Shown here one piece after another: positions 47,703 to 60,400 of a stretch of DNA of 64,000 bases. Origin of the DNA: Asterias amurensis (taxonomy: Eukaryota; Echinodermata; Asteroidea; Forcipulatida; Asteriidae); assembly GCF_032118995.1 (NCBI RefSeq), contig NC_092649.1, forward strand, positions 16,185,332 to 16,249,331, written 5' to 3'. The position numbers were made by a program, and so were the translations under genes. The notes below the pieces were generated by a model, which was given only the letters and a program-made list of their open reading frames with translations, had not been told where the DNA came from and ran no database searches. Positions within the stretch are counted from its first letter, which is position 1. Each line of letters starts with the position of its first letter.

Positions 47703-49011
47703 CCAAGATAGCACTCAAACTTCCTTAAAAATTCCCGCCTGTTAAATGGTTTTCTATTTGTATTTTCACAACAAACCATAAATGTCTAGAATATTTCAAA
47801 GAGACAACAGAATAGTGTATATCAACTTTTATGCAGTACTTGCTATCTAACTACAGATTTATATAAAAGTGCAACTTTGTAGATATTTTTTTAAACGGTG
47901 GAAGTAATAACTTATAAGGGTAACGGTATCAAGGTAAATTTTGGTGAAGGTATTCAATGTTTTTCTTTAGAAAAGTGGATGCTTATTCTTGACTAAATCA
48001 TTCATTGAAGAGAATCCAGTGTCATGTCTGAATCACATTAAACAAATGTTGCATTTCATTCATTCTTAAAAAGTAATGCGAATGGATTTTCATTTGATAA
48101 TACAGATACCAGCACAGTTAATATTTTTGTAATCAATGAAAACACTTTGATAAAAACATAATGGTTATTTATGCTGACGATGGTGCTATGAAAACAAACC
48201 AACAACCACTGATCCTTTTGAAGCTTTTTCAAGTGGATATTAACTTTGTTTGGATAATTATAAACAGTGTTTATTTAAAACAAAATGTTTTTGCTTCCGT
48301 TGAACAGTCAACACATAGGTTCTATTGGTGCTTCCACAAACAACAAAATCCATAGGAGTGTAGTTTAATATAGCAAAATTATTAAAGGTATAATATTTAG
48401 ATGCAATACAATAAGTTGTTTCTATCTTTCGTATCCACAAGATTTTTTCTTTCCTCCAACAATTGAAGTAAGATGTAATGGTACAGTGTTGTATACACTT
48501 GCCAACATATACAATACTTTTAATATATATATTCTTCAGCTCATAAACATTAATCTTTTCATAGTGGTGTATTTTCATAAATTTATCTCACTTGGGTATA
48601 TCAGAAGCCCCCCCAAAAAAGATTTGGTGCTTTTTACAGTATTTTTACATTTTGTATAAGAACGAATTATGTGTAGTAATTTTGTGGAAGAAAATGTAAA
48701 CCTAACTTAATCATTGTATTTCTTTATGTGTGAAGACAAATTTAATTGGTTAATTACAATCAAGTTAACAAAATATATAATTTTATAAAACATTACCAGA
48801 AATTAAAATAGATTGAAGTAGATTTAGTATATTCTCTATATCCCAGGAAGGCTTGTTTGAATCCTTCAAGTAAAAGTTAATTTTTTTTATTGTAGAAATC
48901 TTTCTCTTAATTTCCACAATTTCCACATTTTTATCATCTTACAGTAGTTTAATCAATTAATTCAAAGTTCATATGTATGTAGCTGACTAGTGCTGCCAAT
49001 TCACCAGGATA
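47703..49011. other. AT-rich intergenic or distal 3' UTR, no feature
   Basis: Very AT-rich, no recognisable exon or repeat end. Confidence 0.5.
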
Positions 49012-49280
49012 CTTTCAATTGGTAATTGTCAACTACCAGTATTTACACTTGGTACACCCTTGTTTCACCAAATAATGTGCTTTTAGATGCACAATAAAAG
49101 GCTTCAGTTGATGTCTTTTATTATTTGAGTGAGAAGTTACCGCTTTCTCAAAAAAATAGGTTATTTCAGAATGTTTCTGACAATGTTTTATACTATCAAC
49201 AGCTCTCCATTGCACATTACCAATTACGTTTTTATGCTAACAATTATTTTGAGTAATAACCAATAGTGTCCAGTGCCTTC
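49012..49280 (+). mobile_element. Family A MITE, copy 14 (deleted interior)
   Basis: TTTCAATTGGTAATTGTCAAC to ACCAATAGTGTCCAGTGCCTT with the middle third missing. A second partial piece follows at about 49345-49470. Confidence 0.7.
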
Positions 49281-49544
49281 AGGAATTCACATTGATTTGT
49301 TTCAGTCTCAGAATTGTTTGTATATCTCCATCTATTGGACACGTTCAAGTTGTTCAGGGTGTTTTTTTTTTCTTTCTTAACTCTTGCAACTTCGATGACC
49401 AATTGAGTCAAAATTTTCTCAGAGGTTCGTTTTTTTATGCATTTGTTGAGCTCAACCAAGTGAGAACACTGAGAAATGTTGTTCCCATTGTATCTGCTGC
49501 GTCATCCTCATTGGCTACCAATCAAAGCATGCATTCTGAATGAA

Positions 49545-50030
49545 TGATTCATTCTCAGTTTCTTGTTATTGTGTACAAATGTATCAACTCAGTGGCAACT
49601 TTCTATCTTCAGAACTCGTCTCTTTCAACACATCTGTCTTCGCCACCCACTCATCATTCGACAACCATCTCTCCATAACCCTCAAACTATCTCGCGTGCT
49701 GGGGATTGTGTCTTTCAAGCCCCTCGGCTCTGGAATTCCCTTCCTTGTGACATCTGGGAAGCAAACACATTCCAGCCCCTTCAAAATATACTCAGTCAAG
49801 AAACGTTGAGTTGAAACCAACAGTTCTTTTAAGAACCACCCCAACTCGTTGAGAGATTATCATTACGTGGTGTTACTGCAAACCTTAACTATAAAAATAG
49901 ACTCATCACCCATTTATTTGTGTTATCGTGCAACTTATGATTTTGTTGTGTATTGTTTTATCTGCATCAATCATAGTAGCGTCTTTATTTATATGTAAGC
50001 TTTGTACAGTGTTACAATCTGGTATGTAGT
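49545..50030 (+). pseudogene. LINE (non-LTR retrotransposon) 3' fragment, frameshifted, with nested family H repeat
   Basis: Two overlapping frames read LFQHICLRHPLIIRQPSLHN and VFQAPRLWNSLPCDIWEAN, the APRLWNSLP pattern near the end of many invertebrate LINE reverse-transcriptase ORFs. At the sequence AATATACTCA the family H repeat interrupts; LINE sequence resumes ACTCATCACCCATTTATTTGT. A second LINE fragment at 57580-57800 has the uninterrupted form. No intact ORF. Confidence 0.7.
49795..49894 (+). mobile_element. Histone-stem-loop-bearing repeat, family H, copy 4, inserted in LINE
   Basis: GAAACGTTGAGTTGAAACC, then AGTTCTTTTAAGAACCACC (hairpin with changed closing bases), ATTATCATTACGTGGTGTTA. 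ACTCA stands on both sides (LINE sequence), consistent with a 5-bp target duplication and showing that the family is mobile. Confidence 0.7.
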
Positions 50031-50047
50031 TTTTTTATGCATGTACT

Positions 50048-50205
50048 GGGCCTAATTTCATAAAGCTGTTAAACAGAAAACACTGCTTGACCAAATTTTT
50101 TTGCTAAGCAAACACTGTGTCATGCACCAGCCATAACAATGCAAACGTCGGGCTGGTAACCTGTTTCTGCTAAGCAACACTATTCTGTGCTTAGCAGTTT
50201 TTGTG
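50048..50205. mobile_element. Family P-like palindrome, copy 5 (partial)
   Basis: GGGCCTAATTTCATAAAGCTG at the left and TGCTAAGCA/TGCTTAGCA words inside; the right end is lost. Confidence 0.55.
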
Positions 50206-52622
50206 TTTACAGTGAGTAGCGTGTTGTATTTAGACGGTATAATTAATAAGGCTCATTATAGTCCAATGGGAACAGCTCTGCACTGTAAACCTGTTGCGAC
50301 CATGCTGTAAAACAACATGCAATCATGAGTAGAACTTTGTGCGTGCAAGCAAACAAAACGTTGTTTGGGAACCTGGCTAAGTTTGTGACAGGGCAAGTGC
50401 ACCAATGCATTTTCTCCTTGGTAAAAGGGCACCAAGGCAATGGACCCAGGGTAGACAAAGTATCAGGCCTGGTGGAAATTTCTTCACAATTTTTACTCAA
50501 AATAAGTTCTTTCACACATCTTGTATTTAGTTAGTTTCTTTTTTTGTTTTAATTCTTACAAAATATTAATACAGCAATTTTACAAAATATTCACAATTGA
50601 GTTGCAATAAGAAACCATAATATCATTAATTTAAGTTTTAATCAAGTTTCAATGTTCAACTTAATTAATGTTCTTTCTTTAAATTGATAATTATGACAAT
50701 AAACCATTAACCAAAGTTCTATGACTCTTACAGTGATTTCTGTTCAAGTAATTTGGCATAAAAATAAAAATTATGAAGTATTTTTTGAAGTAGAAGATAC
50801 ATCACAATTTTTATTCAATATTACACTGCCACCCTTCCCCACCCTTTCCCTAGCCAGTTATTTACAGGGATGATCATTCAAGCCCCATTTAGGAAACAAA
50901 AGGAAAAAGACAAACATATAACATGTACCTTCTGTTTCACAATGAAGGGATTGGTACAATTTCAGGACGATACAAGCGTGAAAATGTCCATTACTTCATG
51001 ACTTCAACAAGTTCGTGTTACGACAAACGATCAACATATTCATTTCAGGATCCATATGCACAGAGTTTTTCCCCACTGATTCTAGAAAGATAGTTTCTCT
51101 AAAAATATTTGTACTTCCGTATGTTTTTTTTATAACCAAACTCCACCCATCATATTTCATGGTATTTCAGTTGTGTTTCTTTGCATTTGTCTGAAGCATT
51201 TTTCAAAATACAGTGGTTATAAGCGTCTGTGATAATGAATGGTCCAAGAAATATGAATAGAATACACCAAGAATGTCCACATTGATTAAACTGTCTACTG
51301 GGTAAAAATAAGCTTGCATAATTTCAGTAAAACAACTTTCATTCGCCATGAATCACAATTTCTCATCCTAATTTTTTTTATCTCTTTTGATCATGGAATA
51401 ATGACAATTGTTTCAAATATTGTTTTCAAATATTTTCCTTTAAAACCCCATTGACATTTTTAAAACGAGAAAGTACGCATTCTTGATGAAGACGAAAAGA
51501 CAAAACATTTAGAGTGCAATGTAACACTTGACGTGACTTCAGACTTCAGAACGCAGTAAAATTCTCCATCTCACTTTACAAAAACTAAACGGCAAGAATA
51601 TACAATACAATGACATTTTTAACCCAATCTGTATGTTCTCCAAATTACTTTGAAGTTTATACTCCGAGCAATAGGTGCGAAACAAGTGACCTTTTTCATA
51701 AAAATTAAAGTTTCTTTCCCGAAAAAGCAACCTTTTAGATTAAAAAAAAACCCAAAACAAACCAAACATAAACATTCTTCTTTTTTGGTAGTTTCACAAG
51801 TATGCACAACACCACAGCCTTAAAGGAACACCATATGCCAACCATATGCATTTTATAAAAAACGGTTACAAACGCTTTTCAAAGACCAACTCGACCGATC
51901 CAAGGCAACGTGTTCCTTTAACTGAGACATGTAGACCTACCAAAGAAGTGAATAGAACACATTAAAACATAAATGAAACACAATATTGAATACTGAGTTT
52001 TTGAATACATGTTTCTATATCCAGTTCACAGACAAAAAGGCCCTTTTTAAAAAACAAAATTTTTGTGATTGTGAGTTTCATTGAAAGCTCAAATGAGCTT
52101 TGAAAAAATAAGATTAAAATTACCACAACCAAAATGAATTGGTTGTGTATTAGTCTGTCTCATTTCAACATGTCCACATGCATTTGAAGCAAGGAAGATG
52201 GAGACTAGACCAAAATGGTTCCCAAATAAAATTTCCTTGTAAATTTAGAGCCCTTTACAAAATAATCACCACTTCCCTGAACCAGCAGAGCGACTTTTAT
52301 TTGAATTAGGAGCATCACTGCTTACCGAAACTCTTACGCTAAAACAAAACTATAAGTATTTTAAAAATTCTTAGAGGAAATCCACAAATAACATAAACAT
52401 CAACATAAATGAATCTGTGTTGTGGAAACATAAATAAAAATAAATAAATAAATTAATAAAATGAAACTGACGTAATGGAAAAGAACACAATGCACGGTTC
52501 TGGCTTCCTAATAAACACCACAGTCTGAATTTGTTTTTTTTTTCTTACAAAAATCCCAGCTAGGTGAGATTGAATCCTCACGGCTATGAATTGTACACAA
52601 AGACCCAGCTCCATAAGCTTCT
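50206..52622. other. Intergenic AT-rich stretch, no gene recognised
   Basis: No exon or repeat family with clear ends. A fragment at 50385-50470 (AAAGGGCACCAAGGCAATGG) recalls family W. Parts may be the long 3' UTR of the RhoGEF transcript, coming from the right. Confidence 0.45.
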
Positions 52623-53036
52623 TAAAGGCACTGGAAAAGTTTGTTTATTGTCAAAGACCAGTAAATCTCACTTTGTGTATCCCAACATATGCACTTGGTG
52701 TGTTTGTATTGGTCGAATAAATAATAATAATAATAATAAAATAAAGAATCTCATCTGTGAAAATTTGGCTACAATTGGTCATCGAAGTTGCAAGAGAATA
52801 ATGAAAGAACAAATTGTTGCACAAATATGTGTGCTTTCAGACAGATGCCTAAGAAGGCTTCAGGCCTGAAGTCTTTTATTATTTGAGTGAGAAATTACAT
52901 CTTTTTTCAAAAATTATGTAACTTCAGAGGGAACCTTTTCTCACAATGTTTTATACTATCAACAGCTCTCCATTGCTCGTAACCAAGTAAGTTTTTATGC
53001 AAACAAATTTTTGAGTAATTACCAATAGTGTCCTAC
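52623..53036 (+). mobile_element. Family A MITE, copy 15
   Basis: TTAAAGGCACTGGAAAAGTTT to TTGAGTAATTACCAATAGTGTCC; contains an (AAT)n expansion at 52720-52740. Confidence 0.75.
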
Positions 53037-53657
53037 AAGACAATTGCTTCATTAAAGTTGCCAAGCACATCACTAGCAATGGACCAGTTCATAAACATTT
53101 CTTCGCGTTTTGGCACTAACTTCTCTTTGTGTGCTAAACGAGTGTGTGTTTAAGTAGCTCAATGAGTTACGGACCGTGGTAATTTGGTCTAGAAAGCCGC
53201 TCGAAGTGTTGCATTTGGAATGTTAATACTACATCCCCAATTGGTGTCTATCCTTAATGCCAAAATAAATACAAGAAACGTCATCATATACTAAATTAAC
53301 ATGCTTCATATATATGATCGCATAGTTAGCTTAAATGATGTCATTTCCACATTACTTTTTAAGTAAGGCTGCTTCAAAAGAAACAATTTCCACACCTGGG
53401 ATGGAGGGAGGGAAGAGGGATGGGGAGGGGGGTATTTTTTAAGAAACATTGTGTCAAGGATGCAGTCACAATTACAATACTTTCATATGATCATTAAAGT
53501 TTTATTTGGTTAAAGCACAAAAGGAAACAAATTCTGCCTTGTCTGCACAAGACAAAACCTGCAAGTTTTTTTCTGTTCTTCTTCAATGGGTATTTTAAGG
53601 CCACCCCCTGCCTTTCTGTTACCATGACAACTGATAAGCTGATCAACAGCTTCGCTT
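53037..53657. other. Probable 3' flank of the RhoGEF gene
   Basis: No exon. A G-rich tract on the plus strand lies at 53398-53432. Confidence 0.4.
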
Positions 53658-53850
53658 CTATTGACCCAATTCACCTGACGTCATCAGAATAATCCTGGAT
53701 GCGCCATTTTGGTGGTCAATGTCACTGTAGGCAAATCAGTGAAGTGCGCATTTTAAAGGCGACGTGGCTTTTACAGTCACCTAAATCTATTGACCACCAA
53801 AAATGGTGAGCGGGCACAGTCGCAGCGTGTGACGTGGGTGCAAAGGGTCA
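53658..53850. mobile_element. Family U element, copy 2
   Basis: ATTGACCCAATTCACCTGACG at the left, GTGACGTGGGTGCAAAGGGTC at the right; the two overlapping opposite frames here belong to it. Confidence 0.65.
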
Positions 53851-54302
53851 ATAGTTTCTCCCCAGATCCGCCATGTTTAAATGCTGACAGCCAGGAAGTG
53901 AACCAGCCACTTTCTTTTGTAGTCAACATCAGTTTCGGATTTTTTTGCTCTTCTGTTTCTGGTTGGGCTTTTCCTTGATGCATAAGCATCTTGGTACTGG
54001 CGTAACATCAGAGAACGAGAGACCTCCTACTCAGGCACTTCTTCTGCAGTCTTACATCTTCCTGCAACTCCTGCATCTTGGATACTACCACTGTATATGG
54101 CCACCGGTACTGATCCGACTGCAATCTTTCAATCATCACTCAAAAGCTTTCAGCCATCCTCCAGTTGGTATAATCTCAGCCCAATTCTTCATCAGCTTTT
54201 GACCATGTCAATAAAGACCGGTCCAATTGTGACTCGTTATAGTAAATTTTGCAGCAAGAGTTCACAAATGAATGTTTTTTTGGATTTGTCTGTTTGGGTG
54301 TT

Positions 54303-54454
54303 TTAGACTTCAGTGGCGGCCCGTGTTGAAGACATCCTGATGGCAGATCTGAAGAGTTGTACCCACTGTTTTTTGTCGTGTTCATCGGAGGCAAAGAATG
54401 TGAAGGCCTGCTTGAGATCTGGGTCGGTTGATTTGACTCTGAAGGCGTGTTTCA
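54303..54454 (-). CDS. ARHGEF3: RhoGEF exon 8 (PH C-terminal helix, PDZ tail, stop)
   Basis: Acceptor TTTCTCTCTTTGCAG. Encodes VKHAFRVKSTDPDLKQAFTF, DEHDKKQWVQLFRSAIRMSS and TRAATEV, then TAA. The KQWVQLFRSA helix is the PH C-terminal helix (human KQQWLNCIRQA). Confidence 0.95.
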
Positions 54455-57400
54455 CTGCAAAGAGAGAAACAAAGAAAGAAAAAACGATTGAAATAATTTG
54501 TCTTTTTTTACACATTGAAAGAAACACCCCTTTCAAAAACAATAATCTGTACAAACAGGACCTCATGAGTCAATCAGCAGATCAAAACAACATCGTAAAA
54601 CACTGCCCACCAACAGTTGACTGAGCTTAGCTTTTTTTTAAAACTGATCACAAAAGTTTGTAATTAACCGTCTTGCCTTAAAAAGTACAATCCGGTGATG
54701 ACAAGCTACACAAGCAATCTTACACGCTGCTTCAAAACCTCACGTTAAATTAAAGCAACATATAACTAAACCACATGAGAAAAGGTCAATGCCAATGCAG
54801 CAAACAAACCAACCCGATGTTGAAAAACTACACAGGCAATCTTACATTGCTTCAAAACCTCACGCTAAAGTAAAAAGCAGCGTATGAAACTAAACCACAT
54901 GAGAAAATGTCAAAACCACGCAGCCTTATTTCTCAAACCTTACTCTATGCTCAAACCTATGTACAACTACGATGAATGAAAGGGCAGTGAATTGAGTTCA
55001 CCCATTCCTTGACACCAATGACCAATTGACCACTGGACTAATGACCAATGTCCCTGACCGCAGTTGAACATGGCAAGCACCCTAAGTGTTTCTCTGTTTT
55101 AAGGCTATAGGGGTCACATACCCAGTTAATTACACCTGACCTCTGGCTGGGACACCAAACATATTAAACTCATACTCTAGCCACATTAGCATATAATACA
55201 AACCAGAATAGTGAATATATTAAGGCTGTGCCAGCTTGCCATCACTGACAGATTTATCCCCAAAACATAAATTTTCTAAAAATGAATTTGTAGGTAACAC
55301 CCCCCCCCCCCCATGAAGGAATTTCAAGTCTAGTAATAAGTACATGTAGAAGGGAGTAGCATACAATGCAGAAAGCCTTAGGGCAAAAAACTTGTATAAC
55401 TTGTTCACTGGAATAAGTAAAGTCCCTTTCTAAATTCCAATTTAACTTGTTTATAAACCTTAGAACCAAACCCTTCTGTCACACAAGATTAAATCAACCC
55501 AAAATTAAACAAAATGGTCAGAATATGCTTCCAGAGCGAGACAAAACAGTAAACCACTAGTAGTAGACTGAACTGTGTGAATTGAAAAAGAAAATGTGAA
55601 AAACGAAACCTGCCAACGTTTGGATCACAGTCACCCAAGCACAAGAATTATAATTAAACAAACACCCACGGTAAATTGTTTCAAGTTTGCCTGGCTGGTT
55701 GAAAACAACACCTCTCCCACATCGGTGCATAACGTACCCCCAGGACACTAGCTAGGCCAGGTACTGGTCCGACAGATCATTCCTCCCATTGTATCAGCAG
55801 AGGTATTTGTTTACCATATTTGGCCAGCTTGTACTCTTGTCTAAACCATCCCCTGGACTGGGAAGCCCCCTACCCTCGTTGTAAGCAAAAACCTGCAAAG
55901 AGTTTTTTTTCATTCCCTGTGCTTTGGTGATAATTGGCAGATTATTCACTACCAGACCAGGTGGACTTTGTCTCAGGTGGAGCTCAAGGTGAGTTATTTG
56001 TGGCGTTTGACCTGACATTGACCTCCTCCGGCCCCCAAAGGAAGGATAAATTTTCTCTATCGGTTTCTATTTCTGTCATCATTTTATATAATAGTTTTCG
56101 TATTGATTTCTTTCTCAGAATTCAAACAAAGACATTACAAAATCTTGGATTTTGGTTAAGTTCTCATAGTAGAAAAAAAAAAAAAAAAAAAATGAAATAA
56201 ATATATGCCGTACCTGTTTGGCTGCCCGTCAAACTTCGGAATGAGCCTCCCAGCTTGACCTCTCCATCTTCAAGATTCTCCAGCTGCATATGCCTGACCG
56301 GGATGGGAGTCTCGTAAACCTGATATTTCTTCTTGTCATTTCGCGTGGCTATTCTTGTCACAACCAAGATGTCTTCAAAGAGAAACACGTGAAGTTTCTG
56401 AAGGAGGGAAGATAAGAAATGGGCGAAGAGTTGTAATGATTAAAAGTGATGGTCGATGAAATGATTAAACATGACAGACTCAACATTGTTATGTAGTGCA
56501 GGTTCAAAGAGTTATCAAGAGTAAATTGCTCGATCTACAAACGCTATAGTATCAGTGTTCAGCGTTAATACAATAATTGCTTCTGGGATAAAGTGACAGC
56601 ATTTTTACAGCGTACTGTTACAAGCTGTAATCATTCAACGACTGACAGTGTATTTCATTTCCGAGCTAGAAAAAAAGGACTTGACATTTGAAGATTTACA
56701 GCGAGGAGGATTTATATTTCCATTAAATACTTGCACAGGTGAAAAGGAGTAAAGTAAATGTCCAGGTATGTCACTTTGAATCTATGTCTGGAATGCAGAG
56801 AATGTCCGAGGTAGGAATCCAGTGACAAATGATTCAATATCTTTGCTTTCTATCCTGGGGGAATCGTGTTGATAAGCACACTGGGTGCTGTCAAGTATAA
56901 TATACCTGACACTAAGATGAAACAGTCATTGTAAAGTCCGACTTGACACGCACAGACATGACAACAATGTCCGCAGGGACGACACAAAATTCTTACAGCT
57001 TTGACACTGAATATGACAGCATTATCAAAACAGTCATACTTTTTAAAAATAATTCCATTGGAAAACACCTACATGTGCTTTTTTTGCTCATCGTGCTTGT
57101 GTTTTGTTTTAAATAATAAATTTATTCTTTGTGGTATTACAATTGTATGTTTTGTATTTTGTGTTGCTTTTTTACATAAATGTATTTTTATTCCTTCTTT
57201 TGCATAAGGCGCTATATCATTTTTTATTTATGATTATTATTTTCAAAGCATGTCTTGCTTACCATTCCTCTGCCTTTGATGTTCTTGAGGACTCCACCAC
57301 AGAGGAGTGATTTTTGCTCCGCGATTAGAGGATGTTCCTGACTATCTCTGAGATACACAAAGTGGTCGATGTAATGTCTGCACTTCATCTCTCCTGTCCG

Positions 57401-60400
57401 TCTGTCCACCTCCTGGATAACACCTTCTGCTACTTTCAACTGCAAATACAAAATTTAAATATAATGATAGTTGCTTCTTATATATAGCGCTCATGTCTGT
57501 CATGCAGTGACGCTGATAGCGCTTCCATTATTATTCTGTTGGTAATGAAACCAACAGAATAAAAGCGATTCAGGTAATATGGTAATAAGGAATTCCCTTC
57601 CTCGCAACCTCTAGAAAGCCAACACACTTTAGCTCTTCAAAAATATACTCAAAACCCATTTATTTGTTTAATCAGGCCATAATGTTATTTGCCTTTATTT
57701 AAGTTTTTGTTATCTGTTCATTGCATTGTTCATTTGTATCACAAATTTTGTTGTCAGCTTTTGTAAAGCGCTCCAATTTTTATCAATAAGATCTTTAGCT
57801 ATAAAAATGCCTTTATGTATGTATGTATGTATGTAATGTACAACATGCCACCCACAATTTCACAAAAACTTATGACTAATTTAGCAGAAAGTATGATTTT
57901 GAAACTTTGCATGGTGGTAGTATAACTAAGAGAGGTTTGCATTAAAACCATGGTGATAGCATGAAAGTATGAACACAATAATCCGCCCATTATAAGTGTG
58001 ATGCAATTTTTCCGTACAATGAAGATAAATAAAAAAAAGTGCTCTTTACCGCTTGTGCTAGGTAAGACTTGTCCGGGTGATCATTCGGCGTCAACTCCTG
58101 TATCTTCTGAATGAGTAGTGTGTACTTGACGAGACGCCGTCGTGGTACGTCAAGGAAGTTCCACAGGTCCAGCCGCCGGCTGAACGGGGACTCGAGACAC
58201 CTCTCCAAGAAGTCGTGCACTTTCTTGTCTTGCCTCTTTTCGTCCAGGAGGACCTTAGCCGCAAGCTGGTTGGCACAGTAGGCTGTGTAGACGTTGGTTA
58301 GCGTCGGTAGCTGGAGAGAAAGACAAGCCATAAATAATATAAAGTTCTTTTTTTCAAAGTGCATTTATCACCTTAAGGTACTATCCCAGTGCACTTATTA
58401 TTGCCCCCATGTCGTCTTTTACTTTCAAAGCAAATGCGTCAAGCGCAAGTCAGTCACACTAAAAAAACACCATATATGGGAACTTTACAATGCAAATTTT
58501 TATGAATGACTTCATACAAGTCAATTTATCCCAGGTTGAACTCTGCTCTTACCCAGTCTAGAAGTACTTTGCCGACTGTATCCGTAGTTCCATCAGCACT
58601 CCTTTGTTTATTTAGTTCACTTATTAAATCTGGGAAAGAAAGAAAAATAATAATCTAAATGAATACATTGACATAGCAGAAAGTCTTGGTACGCACATTA
58701 GCAAAATAGCAACCAATGATACTCCTAGAGGGCAAAGGTTTGCTCCCTGATTGGCTCCCTTCATTATTATTTTGTTTTTCAACGGATTAAAGTCTCTGGT
58801 CAAACTGTCCCTCATTAACAGGGTTCAGGGTTGTTTTCCATCAGGCAGAAACCAAAACTAGAGGCAAACAACCTAGAGGCACATGTTTCCATAGCTTTAC
58901 AACTCTCATTATATCAGAAAACAACACCAATGAACAGGTTTTTTCCATTCCTATTAGGGTTACAGGTCATTCATGTTTTGGACATCACACTTCCGGTATT
59001 TTTGTTTTTTTTATGTGGCTATTTAAATTGAACGCAAACCAACTTAACATTTCATTCGAAAAACACCTCAAGCACATTTTCAATGGAAGGATAAGAAAAT
59101 ACATTCCATCAGAATGTGCTTCCCATATTGGATATGCATTCGATAAACACAGTTTAAATAAATAGGTAAAAAAAAATAAGTAAATGAACAAAGCCATTTT
59201 CTGAGGAATAACATATCAGCACTAATAAAGTTAATGTTTTGAAGAGACGTTATTAATCTAATTTGACTGAGGATATATTGTGAGAATGTGCGAGTCTCCA
59301 TGCAGTGAATTGGGATCATGGCTTGAAGACACTTGCCCACGCATCCCCCAAGTGCCAGTGTTTTCAAGCAATGGTTCACTAACTTCTCAAATATAGAACC
59401 CCAAATGTCACCTACGTCTTCCCACAAGGTGGCTAGGTTTCGCTCCAATTCCCTGCCTACTCTATGAAAAAATTACTCTCTCATCCCGTTGGGATGCTGA
59501 GATGCCTAAAATTAACCCATACTTTTTTTTTTTCATTGTGAAGGACTATGCTATCCATCACAACAAGTCTTCTGACATTAGGCTAAATAAATACAAAAAC
59601 TTGTTTAGCGTTCCTGCCCACTTCGTTTTTAGAGGTCGCCTCCTTCTTATGTTCCTTTTTGCATCATTATTTTTCTTTTCCTACAACTAAAAATATCATT
59701 TTGGGGAAAAAAGCCCAGCCGTTTGTATTTTAAAATTTGTCGAGCGACCATTTTGTGAAAAAAAAAAAAACAATTGAAAAAGGCCATCATCCTTCCCTTT
59801 TTTTTTTAAGTGGGGACGCTTAACATATTTTAATTTTCATTTGGCCTTAGATATGGAATAGAAACGACCCATGTGGGAAATCAATATCACCGAGGCTGTC
59901 CGACTTAGACTACAAGAGGATCATTCAATGGTTTGATGATGGTTTTCGGTGACAACGTCATCGTGTACTCAAAATACCAAGTTCCATGAATTTGGGAGCA
60001 GAGTGTGATATTTCCAAGTTAAAGGTCAAAGAGGGTTTTGTTAAAAGAATCTGTTTGCATTCTATTTTTAGATCTGACCTTATTTCATTAAGTTTTTTAC
60101 TTGGAAATCGTGTCCTGATGTAAAATTAACCACAAGAAAGAAACAAAAATTGAAATGAGATTGCAATGTGTTTACAGTTTGAGATTTATCTGTAATAATT
60201 CCACAAAATCTAGATTCATTTAATGAACTTTCCAGACTGAAGCCAAGTAGCAATTAATCATCAGGAATTTGTTTGTACTGATGGATAAATAATCATTTGA
60301 GGAGATGTTTCTGGAGATTTTTCTTACCTTGATGCAGCGGCTGCAGATCTTCTAGACGTCCAAAGATTGTCTCCAACTCCTGCTCACTGAGCATGCTCAA

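Noticed and set aside
59080..59448. 122-codon minus-strand frame as an extra RhoGEF exon
   Set aside because: Its sequence resembles nothing in ARHGEF3/NET1, and exons 3 and 4 already join in phase without it.
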